A DNA stretch of 64,000 nt from Campylobacter volucris. GTDB lineage: Bacteria > Campylobacterota > Campylobacteria > Campylobacterales > Campylobacteraceae. Numbering within the stretch: the stretch's first letter is position 1; each line of letters starts with the position of its first letter. The stretch covers positions 744,001 to 808,000 of the forward strand of contig NZ_CP043428.1 of assembly GCF_008245045.1 (NCBI RefSeq), written 5' to 3'. A model generated the notes under the pieces. It searched no databases and had not been told where the DNA came from. It was given only the letters and a program-made list of their open reading frames with translations. Shown in pieces: positions 1 to 8,669 of the stretch. The position numbers were made by a program, and so were the translations under genes.

Positions 1-716
1 TTTGCATTCATTTGCTCTACTATATTTAACACACTAAGCATTATATCTACAGGCTCAAAACCACTCACCGCTATAGGAGTTTTGTATTTTTTAGCAATTG
101 GTTCATAAATATTTGATCCTGTTATAACACTAACATGTGAAGGCCCTAAAAAAGCATCGATTTTGACTTTTTCATCCTGCATGATAGCTTCTACAGCTGG
201 TGGGACTAATACATGATTGATATGAAAAAATAAATTTTCAAGTTGAAGCTCTATCCTTTTTTGTATGATTGATGCACTCATAGGAGTGGTAGTTTCAAAA
301 CCTATGGCAAAAAATATAATAGTTTTATCTTTATTTTCTAAAGCAATATCAATAACCTCCAAAGGAGTATAAAGTGCTCTTACATCAGCTCCTTTGGCTC
401 TAAGATCGATTAAGCTCTCATAGCTTCCTGGTACTCTTAGCATATCACCTAAAACACAAAAAATGGTATTTGGCATACTAGCAAGTTTTAAAGCTGTATC
501 AATGCGTTCTCTTGGCATTACACACACAGGACAACCTGGACCATGAACAAAATTTATTTCTTTTGGAAGCAAACTTGGCAAGCCAAATTTCATTATGCTA
601 TGTGTATGACCACCACAAATTTCCATTATATTGATAGGTTTTGAAATTTTTGATTGTATGATTTTTTGTATAGTTAAAATTCTATCTTTATCTCTAAAAT
701 CATTAATTAAATCCAT
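1..716 (-). CDS. hypD: Hydrogenase maturation protein HypD (partial, 3' end outside window)
   Basis: HypD is the Fe-S scaffold that works with HypC to build the Fe(CN)2CO part of the NiFe-hydrogenase active site in the cytoplasm. About 238 residues are in the window; the reading frame is open to base 1, so the C-terminal part lies to the left. The start ATG (minus, base 716) gives MDLINDFRDK. The family motifs are visible: MEICGGHTHS near residue 31 and HGPGCPVCVMP near residue 58, which holds the conserved cysteines. The start overlaps the end of hypC by 14 bases, so the two are translationally coupled. It is the last gene in the window of a hypF-B-C-D operon; hypE and hypA would be expected further left, as in C. 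jejuni. Confidence 0.95.
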   Translation of the reverse strand, partial: MDLINDFRDKDRILTIQKIIQSKISKPINIMEICGGHTHSIMKFGLPSLLPKEINFVHGPGCPVCVMPRERIDTALKLASMPNTIFCVLGDMLRVPGSYESLIDLRAKGADVRALYTPLEVIDIALENKDKTIIFFAIGFETTTPMSASIIQKRIELQLENLFFHINHVLVPPAVEAIMQDEKVKIDAFLGPSHVSVITGSNIYEPIAKKYKTPIAVSGFEPVDIMLSVLNIVEQMNA

Positions 717-984
717 CTTTTAATCCCATATCCCCTTCGTATTCATCTATTTGTCCATTTTGCATTTTTTCAGCTATATCTGTATAAATTTTTAAGCTCT
801 CTTGGGCTGCATGGGTATCTATTTTTTCCATCGCAAAACCAACATGGATTAATACATAATCACCCACTTTTAAAGGCTCGCTAATTAAATCCAAACTCAC
901 TCTTCTTTTTACTCCTAAAGTTTCTACTATAGCTGAATTTAACTCATCAATTTCTAAAATTTTAGAAGGTATAGAAAGACACAT
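703..984 (-). CDS. hypC: Hydrogenase maturation chaperone HypC
   Basis: A small (93 aa) HypC/HupF-family protein. It begins MCLSIPSKI, with the conserved Cys2 that holds the iron complex with HypD and contacts the hydrogenase large-subunit precursor. The OB-like body includes GDYVLIHVGFAMEKID, a family signature. The length is normal for the family. Its start overlaps the stop of hypB by one base and its end overlaps hypD by 14 bases, which fits tight co-expression of the Hyp machinery. Confidence 0.96.
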   Translation of the reverse strand: MCLSIPSKILEIDELNSAIVETLGVKRRVSLDLISEPLKVGDYVLIHVGFAMEKIDTHAAQESLKIYTDIAEKMQNGQIDEYEGDMGLKDGFN

Positions 985-1715
985 TAGTTTAATTCCTTTT
1001 TCATTTTTAAATAATCAATCCAAAGATTAAAACCTGTTTTTGTTTTGCTATCTAAAATCATAATATCTACTTTAGGATTTAATCTTTTAGCTGCTAAAGA
1101 TGCTACTTTAAAATCAAAATCAAAATATTGGGCTAAATCAGCTTTTGTAATCACCAATAAATCAGCTTTTCTAAACATTACAGGATATTTTTCAACTTTA
1201 TCATGACCTTCTGTTACTGAAAGCAAAACCACATTTAAATGTTCACCCAAATCATAACTAGCAGGACACACTAAATTTCCCACATTTTCTATAAAAACAA
1301 TATCAAGCTCATCTAATTTAAAATGATGCAATGCTTCATGCACCATAAAAGCATCCAAATGGCAAGTTTGACCTGTGGTGATTTGATGAGCTAATCCCCC
1401 TGCATTGTTAATACGATTTGCATCATTATTAGTTTCTAAATCCCCTTCTACCACAGCTATTTTAAGCTTGTCTTTTAAAGTTTTTATCGTTTCTTCTAGT
1501 AAAGTTGTCTTGCCACTTCCTGGAGAACTCATTAAATTAATACAAAGAGTATTATGCTCGTTAAAATGTTCTCTATTGTGCGAAGCTTGATGATCATTTT
1601 TTGATAAAATTTTACTAATTACACTAATGGTGTTTTCATCTTTTAAGGCTGGGTTTTCATGATGGTGTTCATGATGATGGTTATTGTTTATAGAGCAACC
1701 GCAATCTTTACACAT
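984..1715 (-). CDS. hypB: Hydrogenase nickel incorporation GTPase HypB
   Basis: HypB is a SIMIBI-class GTPase that delivers Ni(II) to the hydrogenase large subunit, usually with HypA. The N-terminus carries a Cys motif (MCKDCGCS), the high-affinity nickel site type, followed by a short His-rich run (NNNHHHEHHHEN) that could bind or store nickel. The Walker A is SSPGSGKTT near residue 63, followed by VVEGD, and ITKAD is the guanine-specificity motif. At 243 aa the length is normal. It sits between hypF and hypC with one-base overlap to hypC. Assignment is secure; nickel storage by the His run is inference. Confidence 0.96.
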   Translation of the reverse strand: MCKDCGCSINNNHHHEHHHENPALKDENTISVISKILSKNDHQASHNREHFNEHNTLCINLMSSPGSGKTTLLEETIKTLKDKLKIAVVEGDLETNNDANRINNAGGLAHQITTGQTCHLDAFMVHEALHHFKLDELDIVFIENVGNLVCPASYDLGEHLNVVLLSVTEGHDKVEKYPVMFRKADLLVITKADLAQYFDFDFKVASLAAKRLNPKVDIMILDSKTKTGFNLWIDYLKMKKELN

Positions 1716-1765
1716 ATTTTTTCCTTAAATTTTTATTTTATTTTATCTTTAAAAGTATTAAAAAA

Positions 1766-3979
1766 TTATGAGTTTTGATAAGTTTTTAACGCCAAATAAT
1801 GCACAAGTTGTCCTAGTGCAATAGAACTATCATTGCAAGGAAAATCATAAGAAGTTTTATAAGAAAAATTTTTACTATTTAAAATTTCAAGCAAAGTTTT
1901 ATTTTGAAACACCCCTCCGCTTAAAATCACCTCTTCTTTATATAAATGAGAAAATTCTATAATAAAATTTGCAATAGCATTTAACAAACCTGTGCTAATT
2001 TTAACCTCGTTAGAATCTTTTAAAGCTTGTAAAAAAGCATCTTTTATGCAAATTTCATCATTTTGCATGACAAATTTATAAGTATAATTTAAATTTTTAT
2101 CATAATATTTTTCTAATAAAAGTCCAATTTGAGCTTCATAATCAAGCTTTTCTATATCAAAAGCAATAGCGCCAAAAGCATCAATTATCCTTCCTAATGA
2201 GCTTGTGTATAAAGTACTTTGAGTGTGAATTTTTTTAAGATTTGATAATTTTATAGAATTAATTTTATTTAAAAAAACTTTAGCTTCATTTTGTAAATTT
2301 AAATCAAAAATCAAAGCTAAAGCTAAATTATAAATATTTTTAATATCAGCATTAATAAGCTTAAATTCTTTAAAATGAGCTATTCTTTGATAATTTTTTA
2401 AATTGGCTTTAAAAATCTCTCCACCCCAAATTTTCCCATCATCTCCATAGCCTGTACCATCAAAAACAAAAGCTAACACATCTTTATTAAAAATTCTATG
2501 CTCAAACAAACAAGCACAAGCATGAGCATAATGATGTGAAATGGTATAATTTTTATAATTTTTAAATTCTTTAACATAGGTAAAATGAGGATGTTTATCG
2601 CTTAAAATTTGATCAAATTCAACATCGTATGATTTTTTAAAAAAATGCAAAATTTTAAAAAATCTTTCTTGTATGTCTAAATCTTTCATATCTCCAATAT
2701 AAGGTGAAATAAAAATTTGATTTTGAAAAAAACATGCAAATTCGTTTTTTAACTCACTACCTAAGGCAAGTATATTTTGATCAAAATTAAAAAAATCTTT
2801 AGTGTTGATATAGCATGGATTAACACCTCTAGAAGTTCTTAAAAACATAGTTTTTTTACCTACTATTTGAGCAATGCTATCATCGCTTGAATTGACAATA
2901 TCTCTATCATAATCCATGTAAAAATCAAAAACATTTCCAAGTTTTTCTAAAAGTTTTGTTTCTTCATAGATAATGCTTTGTGAGCTAAGGTTTGCACTAG
3001 TTGCTATGATAGGTTTATCAAAATATTCAAATAGCAACAAATGCGATCCCATATAAGCTAACATAATTCCTATTTTATCAGTATCTGGAGCTAAATTTTC
3101 TAAAATATTTTTACTTTTTAAAATCACAATGGGTTTTAAATTAGATTGTAAAAGTTTTGCTTCATCTTCATTGATATGAGCTAAAGTTTTTGCCATTTGT
3201 AAATTTTTCACCATAATAGCAAAGGGTTTTTTTGCCCTATTTTTGCGTAATCTTAACTCAGATATAGCATTTTCATTAGTACTATCACAAATTAAATGAA
3301 AACCACCCATTCCTTTAAAAGCTATGATTTTACCTTCTTTTAGCATTTTAGTAAGCTCTATAAAAGCTTGTTCGTCTTTTGCAAGAATATTTTTGTTTTT
3401 ATCCTTTAAAAAAAATGTGATTTTGCAATTTGGACAAGAAAGTGGTTGAGCATGAAAGCGTCTATTACAAGGATCTTCGTATTCACTTTGACAAAAAGCA
3501 CACATTTTAAATTTATCCATACTTGTATTGATTCTATCATAGGGTAATTTTTTAATGATTGAAAATCTAGGACCACAATTTACACAAGTGATAAAAGGAT
3601 ATTTATAGCGAGGATTTGTTTTATCGTAAAATTCTTTCATACAATCTTCACAAAGCGCAAAATCGCTTAAAATAGGACTAAATTTTTTAGTATTTAAAGA
3701 CTGAGTGATATTAAAATTTTTATATTTTTGCTCTAAAGTTATTTTAGAAATTTGCAAATCATCTATTCTTGCTAATTTTGGAAGATTTTTTAAAAGTTTA
3801 TCTTTAAATTTATCTACCAATATCTCATCACAATCAAGCTTTATAACAACTCCTAAGCTATTGTTAAAAACTTCTCCATTTAAATTTAAACTTTTAGCTA
3901 GATTATAAACAAAGGGTCTAAAACCAACCCCTTGAACTAAGCCTTTAATGCAAATTTCATATCCAAAGTGGGACATCAC
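1766..3979 (-). CDS. hypF: Carbamoyltransferase HypF
   Basis: HypF makes carbamoyl-AMP from carbamoyl phosphate and transfers the carbamoyl group to HypE, giving the cyanide ligands of the NiFe site. All domains are present in order in 737 aa. An acylphosphatase domain at the N-terminus contains GLVQGVGFRPFVYNLA. Two zinc-finger pairs follow (CEDCMKEF, CVNCGP, CAFCQSEYEDPC, CPNC). A YrdC-like domain comes next, with KPFAIMVKN and TSANLS. The C-terminal half is Kae1-like, with HHYAHACA and VFDGTGYG. The start overlaps the preceding gene (3957-5474) by 23 bases; a 50-base gap separates it from hypB. Confidence 0.96.
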   Translation of the reverse strand: MMSHFGYEICIKGLVQGVGFRPFVYNLAKSLNLNGEVFNNSLGVVIKLDCDEILVDKFKDKLLKNLPKLARIDDLQISKITLEQKYKNFNITQSLNTKKFSPILSDFALCEDCMKEFYDKTNPRYKYPFITCVNCGPRFSIIKKLPYDRINTSMDKFKMCAFCQSEYEDPCNRRFHAQPLSCPNCKITFFLKDKNKNILAKDEQAFIELTKMLKEGKIIAFKGMGGFHLICDSTNENAISELRLRKNRAKKPFAIMVKNLQMAKTLAHINEDEAKLLQSNLKPIVILKSKNILENLAPDTDKIGIMLAYMGSHLLLFEYFDKPIIATSANLSSQSIIYEETKLLEKLGNVFDFYMDYDRDIVNSSDDSIAQIVGKKTMFLRTSRGVNPCYINTKDFFNFDQNILALGSELKNEFACFFQNQIFISPYIGDMKDLDIQERFFKILHFFKKSYDVEFDQILSDKHPHFTYVKEFKNYKNYTISHHYAHACACLFEHRIFNKDVLAFVFDGTGYGDDGKIWGGEIFKANLKNYQRIAHFKEFKLINADIKNIYNLALALIFDLNLQNEAKVFLNKINSIKLSNLKKIHTQSTLYTSSLGRIIDAFGAIAFDIEKLDYEAQIGLLLEKYYDKNLNYTYKFVMQNDEICIKDAFLQALKDSNEVKISTGLLNAIANFIIEFSHLYKEEVILSGGVFQNKTLLEILNSKNFSYKTSYDFPCNDSSIALGQLVHYLALKTYQNS

Positions 3980-5474
3980 TTATCTTAAAAAATGGTATAT
4001 GTTTGAAAATATTTTTGCTCAAGCTCTTATGCTCAAACAAACTTCCACTAAGCACAACACAATCAGCTTGCTCTTTAGCTTTTAAATCATCAAACAAATC
4101 TCTTAAAAAATATACTAAAGATTCTACTACTCCTAAAGCAATGATTTGCTCTTCAACCCCAGCTAGCTTAAAACTCATCACACTCCTTAAAGTTTTAGTA
4201 TAATCAAATTCTTTTTCTTCATTAAATTTAAAATCTATCCTAACCCCTTTTGCCATTTTGCTCTCATCAGCCAAATGCAAAAGTTTTAACCCAGCTTGAG
4301 TTAAATCATTATCAAGATCTAAAATAACACCTACCATACAAAAAATTCCAAAAAAATTATGGTTTAAATTTAAATTCATTTTAGGAAGTGTAAATTCTTT
4401 TTGATAATTTTCTAACAATCTTTTAGCTGTATCATCTTTACTAGCTAGTTCATAAAATTCATCAAAACTTTTTGGTAAATTTAGTTTTAAAAGATTGATT
4501 TCTTTATCGAGTAAAATAATATCATCATATTTTTTGCTAAGCTCTAAAAGCAAAGGTTTTTTGTCTTTAAAATCAGACAATATACAAGAAATTCTTGCAT
4601 AGTTTTTATCTTCTTTTTGAAAAATTAAATTTTTAAATTCAGGTAAAATATAATCAAATCCTCTAAGCACAAACATATTTTTTTCTATCAAAACTACTTC
4701 AAAATCATCTTCAAAACATTCTAACTTTTTAAAATTTAAAAATTTAATCCCTTCTTTTTCAAGCTCATAACACAAAGCGAAAATAAAAAGATTATCATAA
4801 AATTTTACTTTAAAATAATCTTCTTTTAAATCATGATTTTGTCTAAAAATAGCATTAAATTTTAATTTCATTAAAGGTTTTTCAACACCAGCTAAAATTT
4901 TAAATTGCTCATTATTGCAAGAAAAAAATGCATTAATATGTTTTGGATCGCTTGGCATTAAAAAATCATCTAATTTTTCATTAAAAATTTCAAATGCATA
5001 AATTCCTTTATGGTTTTTAAACTCTATATGCTCTTTATTTTTTAATTTTTCTAAAGCTTTTTGTAATAAAATTTGAAAGTTTTCTTTAGTGATTTTAACA
5101 AATTCATTTTCTATTTTAAATTCTTCTTCTACAAAAATTCCCCATTCATTTTCTATAAGCTCACCTTGGGTATAGGCATTTGCATTGATTCTTGTTAAAA
5201 ATGCTCTTTTGGTAAAATCTTTTTTAGCTTTATCAATAAATTCAAATTCTTCTTCTATAACTTTTAAATCAAATTTATCTAAAAAAACACTATGGCTAAT
5301 TTTTTCCAAATTTTCACAAAAAGCTTGCAATTGTTCTTTTTCACCTTTAACTTTAATCACAATTTTCTCATCTTTTTGCTCAAAATTAAAAGTAAAATTT
5401 TTAGCATAATAATACAAAAGATACTCAAAAATATCATTTTTAGATCTATAATTAAAAGTAAGTTCTAAAATCAA
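3957..5474 (-). CDS. HypF-related conserved protein (Cj0621-like position)
   Basis: A 505-residue protein directly upstream of hypF and overlapping it by 23 bases. I do not recognise an established function; by position it is the homologue of C. jejuni Cj0621 (recalled). Its last part resembles the Kae1-like end of the neighbouring HypF: CVVLSGSLFEHKSL here against VILSGGVFQNKTL in HypF, preceded by a similar helical region. The first 80 residues could be a degenerate acylphosphatase-like fold. It has no zinc-finger Cys pairs, no HHYAHA metal motif and no clear YrdC signature, so it should not be a working HypF. A helper or regulatory role in hydrogenase maturation is inference from the context. 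Confidence 0.75.
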   Translation of the reverse strand: MILELTFNYRSKNDIFEYLLYYYAKNFTFNFEQKDEKIVIKVKGEKEQLQAFCENLEKISHSVFLDKFDLKVIEEEFEFIDKAKKDFTKRAFLTRINANAYTQGELIENEWGIFVEEEFKIENEFVKITKENFQILLQKALEKLKNKEHIEFKNHKGIYAFEIFNEKLDDFLMPSDPKHINAFFSCNNEQFKILAGVEKPLMKLKFNAIFRQNHDLKEDYFKVKFYDNLFIFALCYELEKEGIKFLNFKKLECFEDDFEVVLIEKNMFVLRGFDYILPEFKNLIFQKEDKNYARISCILSDFKDKKPLLLELSKKYDDIILLDKEINLLKLNLPKSFDEFYELASKDDTAKRLLENYQKEFTLPKMNLNLNHNFFGIFCMVGVILDLDNDLTQAGLKLLHLADESKMAKGVRIDFKFNEEKEFDYTKTLRSVMSFKLAGVEEQIIALGVVESLVYFLRDLFDDLKAKEQADCVVLSGSLFEHKSLSKNIFKHIPFFKISDVPLWI

Positions 5475-5547
5475 AACAAAAACCTTAAAAATTAAATATT
5501 AAAATATAAATATAACAATTTTAATTCTAAGAAAAGCTTAAAACATA

Positions 5548-6225
5548 TTAAGAAATTGTTTTTAAATATATTTCTCTTGCTTTATAATCGGGCATTAAAT
5601 TGTACAAAAAAGCATAAAATTCTTTTTGATGATGTGGGTAAATTAAATGCGTAAGTTCGTGTAAAATCACATATTCTATGGATTTTATAGGTTTTTGCAT
5701 GAGTTTTAAATTTAAATTAATATAAGCTTTTTTATGATTGCACGAACCCCATCTTGAAACCATTTCTTTAATACTGATTTTTTGAACTTTTTTATCAAAC
5801 GCAAACTGCCATTTATCGATAAAAAAATTAAAAATTATTTTAGCGCTTTGTTTTTGAAAATTTTTATATTCTTGTTGATTTTTTGTAAAAATTTTATCTT
5901 TTTTGATGCAAGTTTTTTGGTAATTTTCATCAAAAACTAAATAATATTTTTTACCCAAAAAATATACTTCATTATCATTTAGCAATGTTTTTTTAGAAAG
6001 TATTTCTTTTTGTTTATTTTTAATCCAAATTTCATTTTTTTCTAAAAAAATTAAAACATCTTTATCTTTATAATGCAATGGTATAGTAAGTTTAAAATTT
6101 AAAGTTCTGTCTATTTTTAATCTTAAATATTTTACTTTTTTTCTCTCAAAATCTATATTTAAATTTTTAAAATTAAATTTTCCCTTTAAACTAATACCTT
6201 GCTTTGCCATTTTTTGCTTTTCCAT
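5548..6225 (-). CDS. YgjP-like zinc metalloprotease (DUF45/M48-type)
   Basis: A 225-residue YgjP/DUF45-family protein. The metal motif HELTHLIYPHH (an HExxH followed by a further His) lies near the C-terminus, preceded by SRWGSCN, the strongly conserved SxWGSC element of the family. No signal peptide is seen, so it should be cytoplasmic. The substrate is unknown. The first ATG overlaps the MATE transporter gene by 40 bases; the in-frame ATG five codons later (base 6210) is an equally good start, and no clear ribosome site decides. The same neighbour order (MATE, this gene, Cj0621-like, hypF) is recalled from C. jejuni. Confidence 0.88.
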   Translation of the reverse strand: MEKQKMAKQGISLKGKFNFKNLNIDFERKKVKYLRLKIDRTLNFKLTIPLHYKDKDVLIFLEKNEIWIKNKQKEILSKKTLLNDNEVYFLGKKYYLVFDENYQKTCIKKDKIFTKNQQEYKNFQKQSAKIIFNFFIDKWQFAFDKKVQKISIKEMVSRWGSCNHKKAYINLNLKLMQKPIKSIEYVILHELTHLIYPHHQKEFYAFLYNLMPDYKAREIYLKTIS

Positions 6226-7502
6226 CTATAAGAATTAACTATACCTCTTAAAAATTCATCAGCACAAAAACCTATCCAAATTCCTAAAATTCCTAATCCC
6301 ATATGAAAGCAAAGCACATAGCCAACTGGCAAAGAAACCCCAAGCATAAAAACCACACCGCTTAAAAAAGGAAATCTAGCATCGCCAGTAGCTCTTAATG
6401 AATTTACCATTACTATATTAAAAGTTCTTGAAATTTCTAAAAATATCGAAAGAGTAAAAAGTGGTATCATTAATTGTTTTAAATCTTCTTCAAGATCTAC
6501 TATTTGCATTGTAAAATCTTGTAAAATATAATTTAGCAAAGCCACAAAAGCACTTGCTATAACGCTAAAATATAAAGCTACCCAAGTATGTTTATATGCG
6601 ATATTTAAGTGCTTTGAACCCACAAGTTTTCCTATGATAATTTCATTTGCTACGCTAATTGCTTGTCCTACTAGCATAATTAGTAATGAAATTTGAAAAT
6701 AAATTGTTTGTACACTTAAATTTGCTTCACCCAAACGCGCTACAAAAGAAAAAGCTATGGTGTATTGTATAAACCATACTAAATGCTCTCCTGCAGCATA
6801 ACCACCTATGCTAAAAATCTTTTTAAAAACTTCTTTTTCAGGTCTTAAAAGCTCTTTTAGTTTTAGATGAATTTTTAATTTAAAAGTAAAAATTATAGCA
6901 AGCATAATAAATGCTACAACACGACCCATAATATTACTAAGCCCTACCCCAAAAAGCTCTAGTTTTGTAAAATGTAAAACATAATAATTACCTATAAAAA
7001 TCACTATATTCATCATCAAAGTAGTTAGCATAACCCAATAAGCTAGATTATAAACTCTTACAATGGCTGCTAAAACTATACTAATAGCATCAAAAAATAA
7101 GCAAATTGCAAGCATTTGTAGATAAATTTGACTATCTTTTAAAAGTTCTTGTGGAATTTGCAAAAGGTATAGCAAAACTTCCCCATGCCAAAAGATTAAG
7201 CTTCCACATACTAAACCCACTAAAGCATTTAAAAATAAACTTTGATGGATAGCTTTTCTAGCTAAATCATAATTTTTAGCCCCCAAAGCTTGAGCAATAA
7301 CCACACTACAACCTACACTTAAAAAACTAAAGATTATTATAAATAAATCAGCTATATGATTACCAGCGCCCAAAGCTCCAACTAAAAAATTAGAATATTG
7401 AGATACCATTGTAGTATTAATAATCAAAGAAAAATATCTTAAAAACATTTCAAGCAATATAGGCATACTAAGATGCTTTAAAGAAAGTTGTTTGTTAGTC
7501 AT
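6186..7502 (-). CDS. MATE family multidrug/Na+ efflux transporter
   Basis: A 438-residue inner-membrane protein of the MATE family. It shows about twelve hydrophobic segments in two similar halves, the family length, and family signatures such as SVGCSVVIAQALGAKNYDLAR in the first half and GQAISVANEIIIGKLVG in the second. It would export cationic drugs or metabolites using a Na+ or H+ gradient. It starts the minus-strand series leading into the hyp genes. Upstream is a 150-base intergenic region shared with the divergent acyl carrier protein gene. The substrate cannot be read from sequence. Confidence 0.9.
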   Translation of the reverse strand: MTNKQLSLKHLSMPILLEMFLRYFSLIINTTMVSQYSNFLVGALGAGNHIADLFIIIFSFLSVGCSVVIAQALGAKNYDLARKAIHQSLFLNALVGLVCGSLIFWHGEVLLYLLQIPQELLKDSQIYLQMLAICLFFDAISIVLAAIVRVYNLAYWVMLTTLMMNIVIFIGNYYVLHFTKLELFGVGLSNIMGRVVAFIMLAIIFTFKLKIHLKLKELLRPEKEVFKKIFSIGGYAAGEHLVWFIQYTIAFSFVARLGEANLSVQTIYFQISLLIMLVGQAISVANEIIIGKLVGSKHLNIAYKHTWVALYFSVIASAFVALLNYILQDFTMQIVDLEEDLKQLMIPLFTLSIFLEISRTFNIVMVNSLRATGDARFPFLSGVVFMLGVSLPVGYVLCFHMGLGILGIWIGFCADEFLRGIVNSYRWKSKKWQSKVLV

Positions 7503-7605
7503 TACGAACGCTCTTTTGTGTGTTTAATCAAAGAATGGTATTTTAAATAAAAAACACTTTTTTTAAGATAAATTTCTTTTATTTTAAAAGTAAAAGTTTA
7601 TTTTG

Positions 7606-7646
7606 TATGATAAAATGATGAAATATTTTTTATAATCAAAAAAAGG
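7606..7646 (+). promoter_or_regulatory. Promoter and ribosome site of the acyl carrier protein gene
   Basis: Two -10-like hexamers precede the gene: TATGAT at about 7606 and TATAAT at 7631-7636. A ribosome site AAAAGGA lies just before the ATG at 7653. With the second hexamer the transcript would start almost at the ribosome site, so the first may be the working one. Confidence 0.5.
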
Positions 7647-7652
7647 AAATTC

Positions 7653-7886
7653 ATGCAAGTAACTTTTGAAGATATCCAAAGAATGTTTAACAACATAGGT
7701 AGAAATGATGTTAATGAAGCAAGTTGTGATTTAGTTGATGAAGATATTATTGATAGTATGGATATGATGAAACTTATACTAGAAATCGAAACGTTTTTAG
7801 GAAAAAATTTAGATGCAAAATACATCATACCAGATAATTTTAAAGATTTTTCTTCTATTAAAACTATGCTTGAAAGTATTGAATAA
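7653..7886 (+). CDS. Stand-alone acyl/peptidyl carrier protein
   Basis: A 77-residue carrier protein with the 4'-phosphopantetheine site D-S-M (VDEDIIDSMDMMKLI, Ser near residue 33) followed by the typical helix. It is too divergent and wrongly placed to be the fatty-acid AcpP. It lies alone on the plus strand, facing a YkgJ-type protein and two DUF2920 proteins. In C. jejuni a very similar set (carrier protein Cj1308, Cj1309c, DUF2920 Cj1310c, beside the activating enzyme Cj1307) sits in the flagellar glycosylation region (recalled). A role in carrying an activated acyl or aminoacyl group for surface sugar modification is inference. No activating enzyme is in the window. Confidence 0.85.
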   Translation: MQVTFEDIQRMFNNIGRNDVNEASCDLVDEDIIDSMDMMKLILEIETFLGKNLDAKYIIPDNFKDFSSIKTMLESIE

Positions 7887-7901
7887 TTTCAAGCATAGTT
7901 T
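7861..7901. terminator. Bidirectional terminator hairpin
   Basis: A perfect 15-bp inverted repeat: left arm 7861-7875, 11-base loop 7876-7886, right arm 7887-7901. The left arm and loop are the last codons and stop of the carrier protein gene. The arms begin AAAC and end GTTT, so it can stop transcripts from both converging genes (carrier protein and the gene ending at 7905). Confidence 0.8.
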
Positions 7902-7904
7902 GAT

Positions 7905-8654
7905 TTAATTAATAAAATACTGAGTAAATTTTTCTTGATATTTTTCTTCTAATTTATCATATAAGTTTTGAATTTCATTAAGAAATTTCTCGTTTTTATA
8001 TGCTTTCATAGTCATAGAATTTATTTCTTGGAATGCAAAAAAATCAAATTTTTCTTCGTGTGTTAATTCTTCAAGATAAATTACTTTGCCATAATGATTA
8101 TAAGTATATTCTTTAAGAGTGTTTTCGATAATTTCTAAAGCTTTAAAAACAAAGATCATAATAGGTTCTTTTCTTAAAATTTGAGTATTTTCTTCAAATT
8201 CTTTCATAAACTCATCATTTTTTCTGTGTGTGATGGTGCAGTAATGCTTTTGCGCATCTTTATAAAAAATATCAAACAAAGCACATGGTTTTACCCCTAA
8301 AAAATTTCCATCAAAATCAACTTGAGGATAATATGGATAAAGTTTGCATATCAAAGGTCTTAAGCTATGTGGATTGCAAAGTCCATTTAAATCACATTTT
8401 GCAAAGTAAATATTGATATTTTTTCCATTTTTTAAAGTAAGCGTGTTAGCTTTTCCATTTTCTAAATATGTATTACCTGCTTGTTTTAAAGAAAGATATT
8501 CTATCTCTAGCATTGGTAAAATAACTGCACTTGATTTGTTAAATTTAAAATATTGTGCATGTATATTATGACAACAACCTCCATTACAAGTTTTATAACA
8601 TTGCGGCGCAAAAATAAATTCTTTATCATGCAACATATCAAAAAAATTTTCCAT
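7905..8654 (-). CDS. YkgJ-family CxxxC..CC cluster protein
   Basis: A 249-residue protein with a YkgJ-type (zinc/iron-chelating, UPF0153-like) cysteine cluster: CYKTCNGGCC at residues 19-28, then further Cys in CDLNGLCNPHSLRPLICKLYP, where RPxxCxxYP is the family signature. It probably binds a metal or Fe-S centre. No signal peptide or membrane segment is seen. It lies 15 bases downstream of the DUF2920 gene 8670-9917, on the same strand, so it is likely co-transcribed with it, and it faces the carrier protein. Its reaction is unknown; the family has been proposed to hold Fe-S or zinc sites. Confidence 0.8.
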   Translation of the reverse strand: MENFFDMLHDKEFIFAPQCYKTCNGGCCHNIHAQYFKFNKSSAVILPMLEIEYLSLKQAGNTYLENGKANTLTLKNGKNINIYFAKCDLNGLCNPHSLRPLICKLYPYYPQVDFDGNFLGVKPCALFDIFYKDAQKHYCTITHRKNDEFMKEFEENTQILRKEPIMIFVFKALEIIENTLKEYTYNHYGKVIYLEELTHEEKFDFFAFQEINSMTMKAYKNEKFLNEIQNLYDKLEEKYQEKFTQYFIN

Positions 8655-8669
8655 ATTTATCCTTCAATT

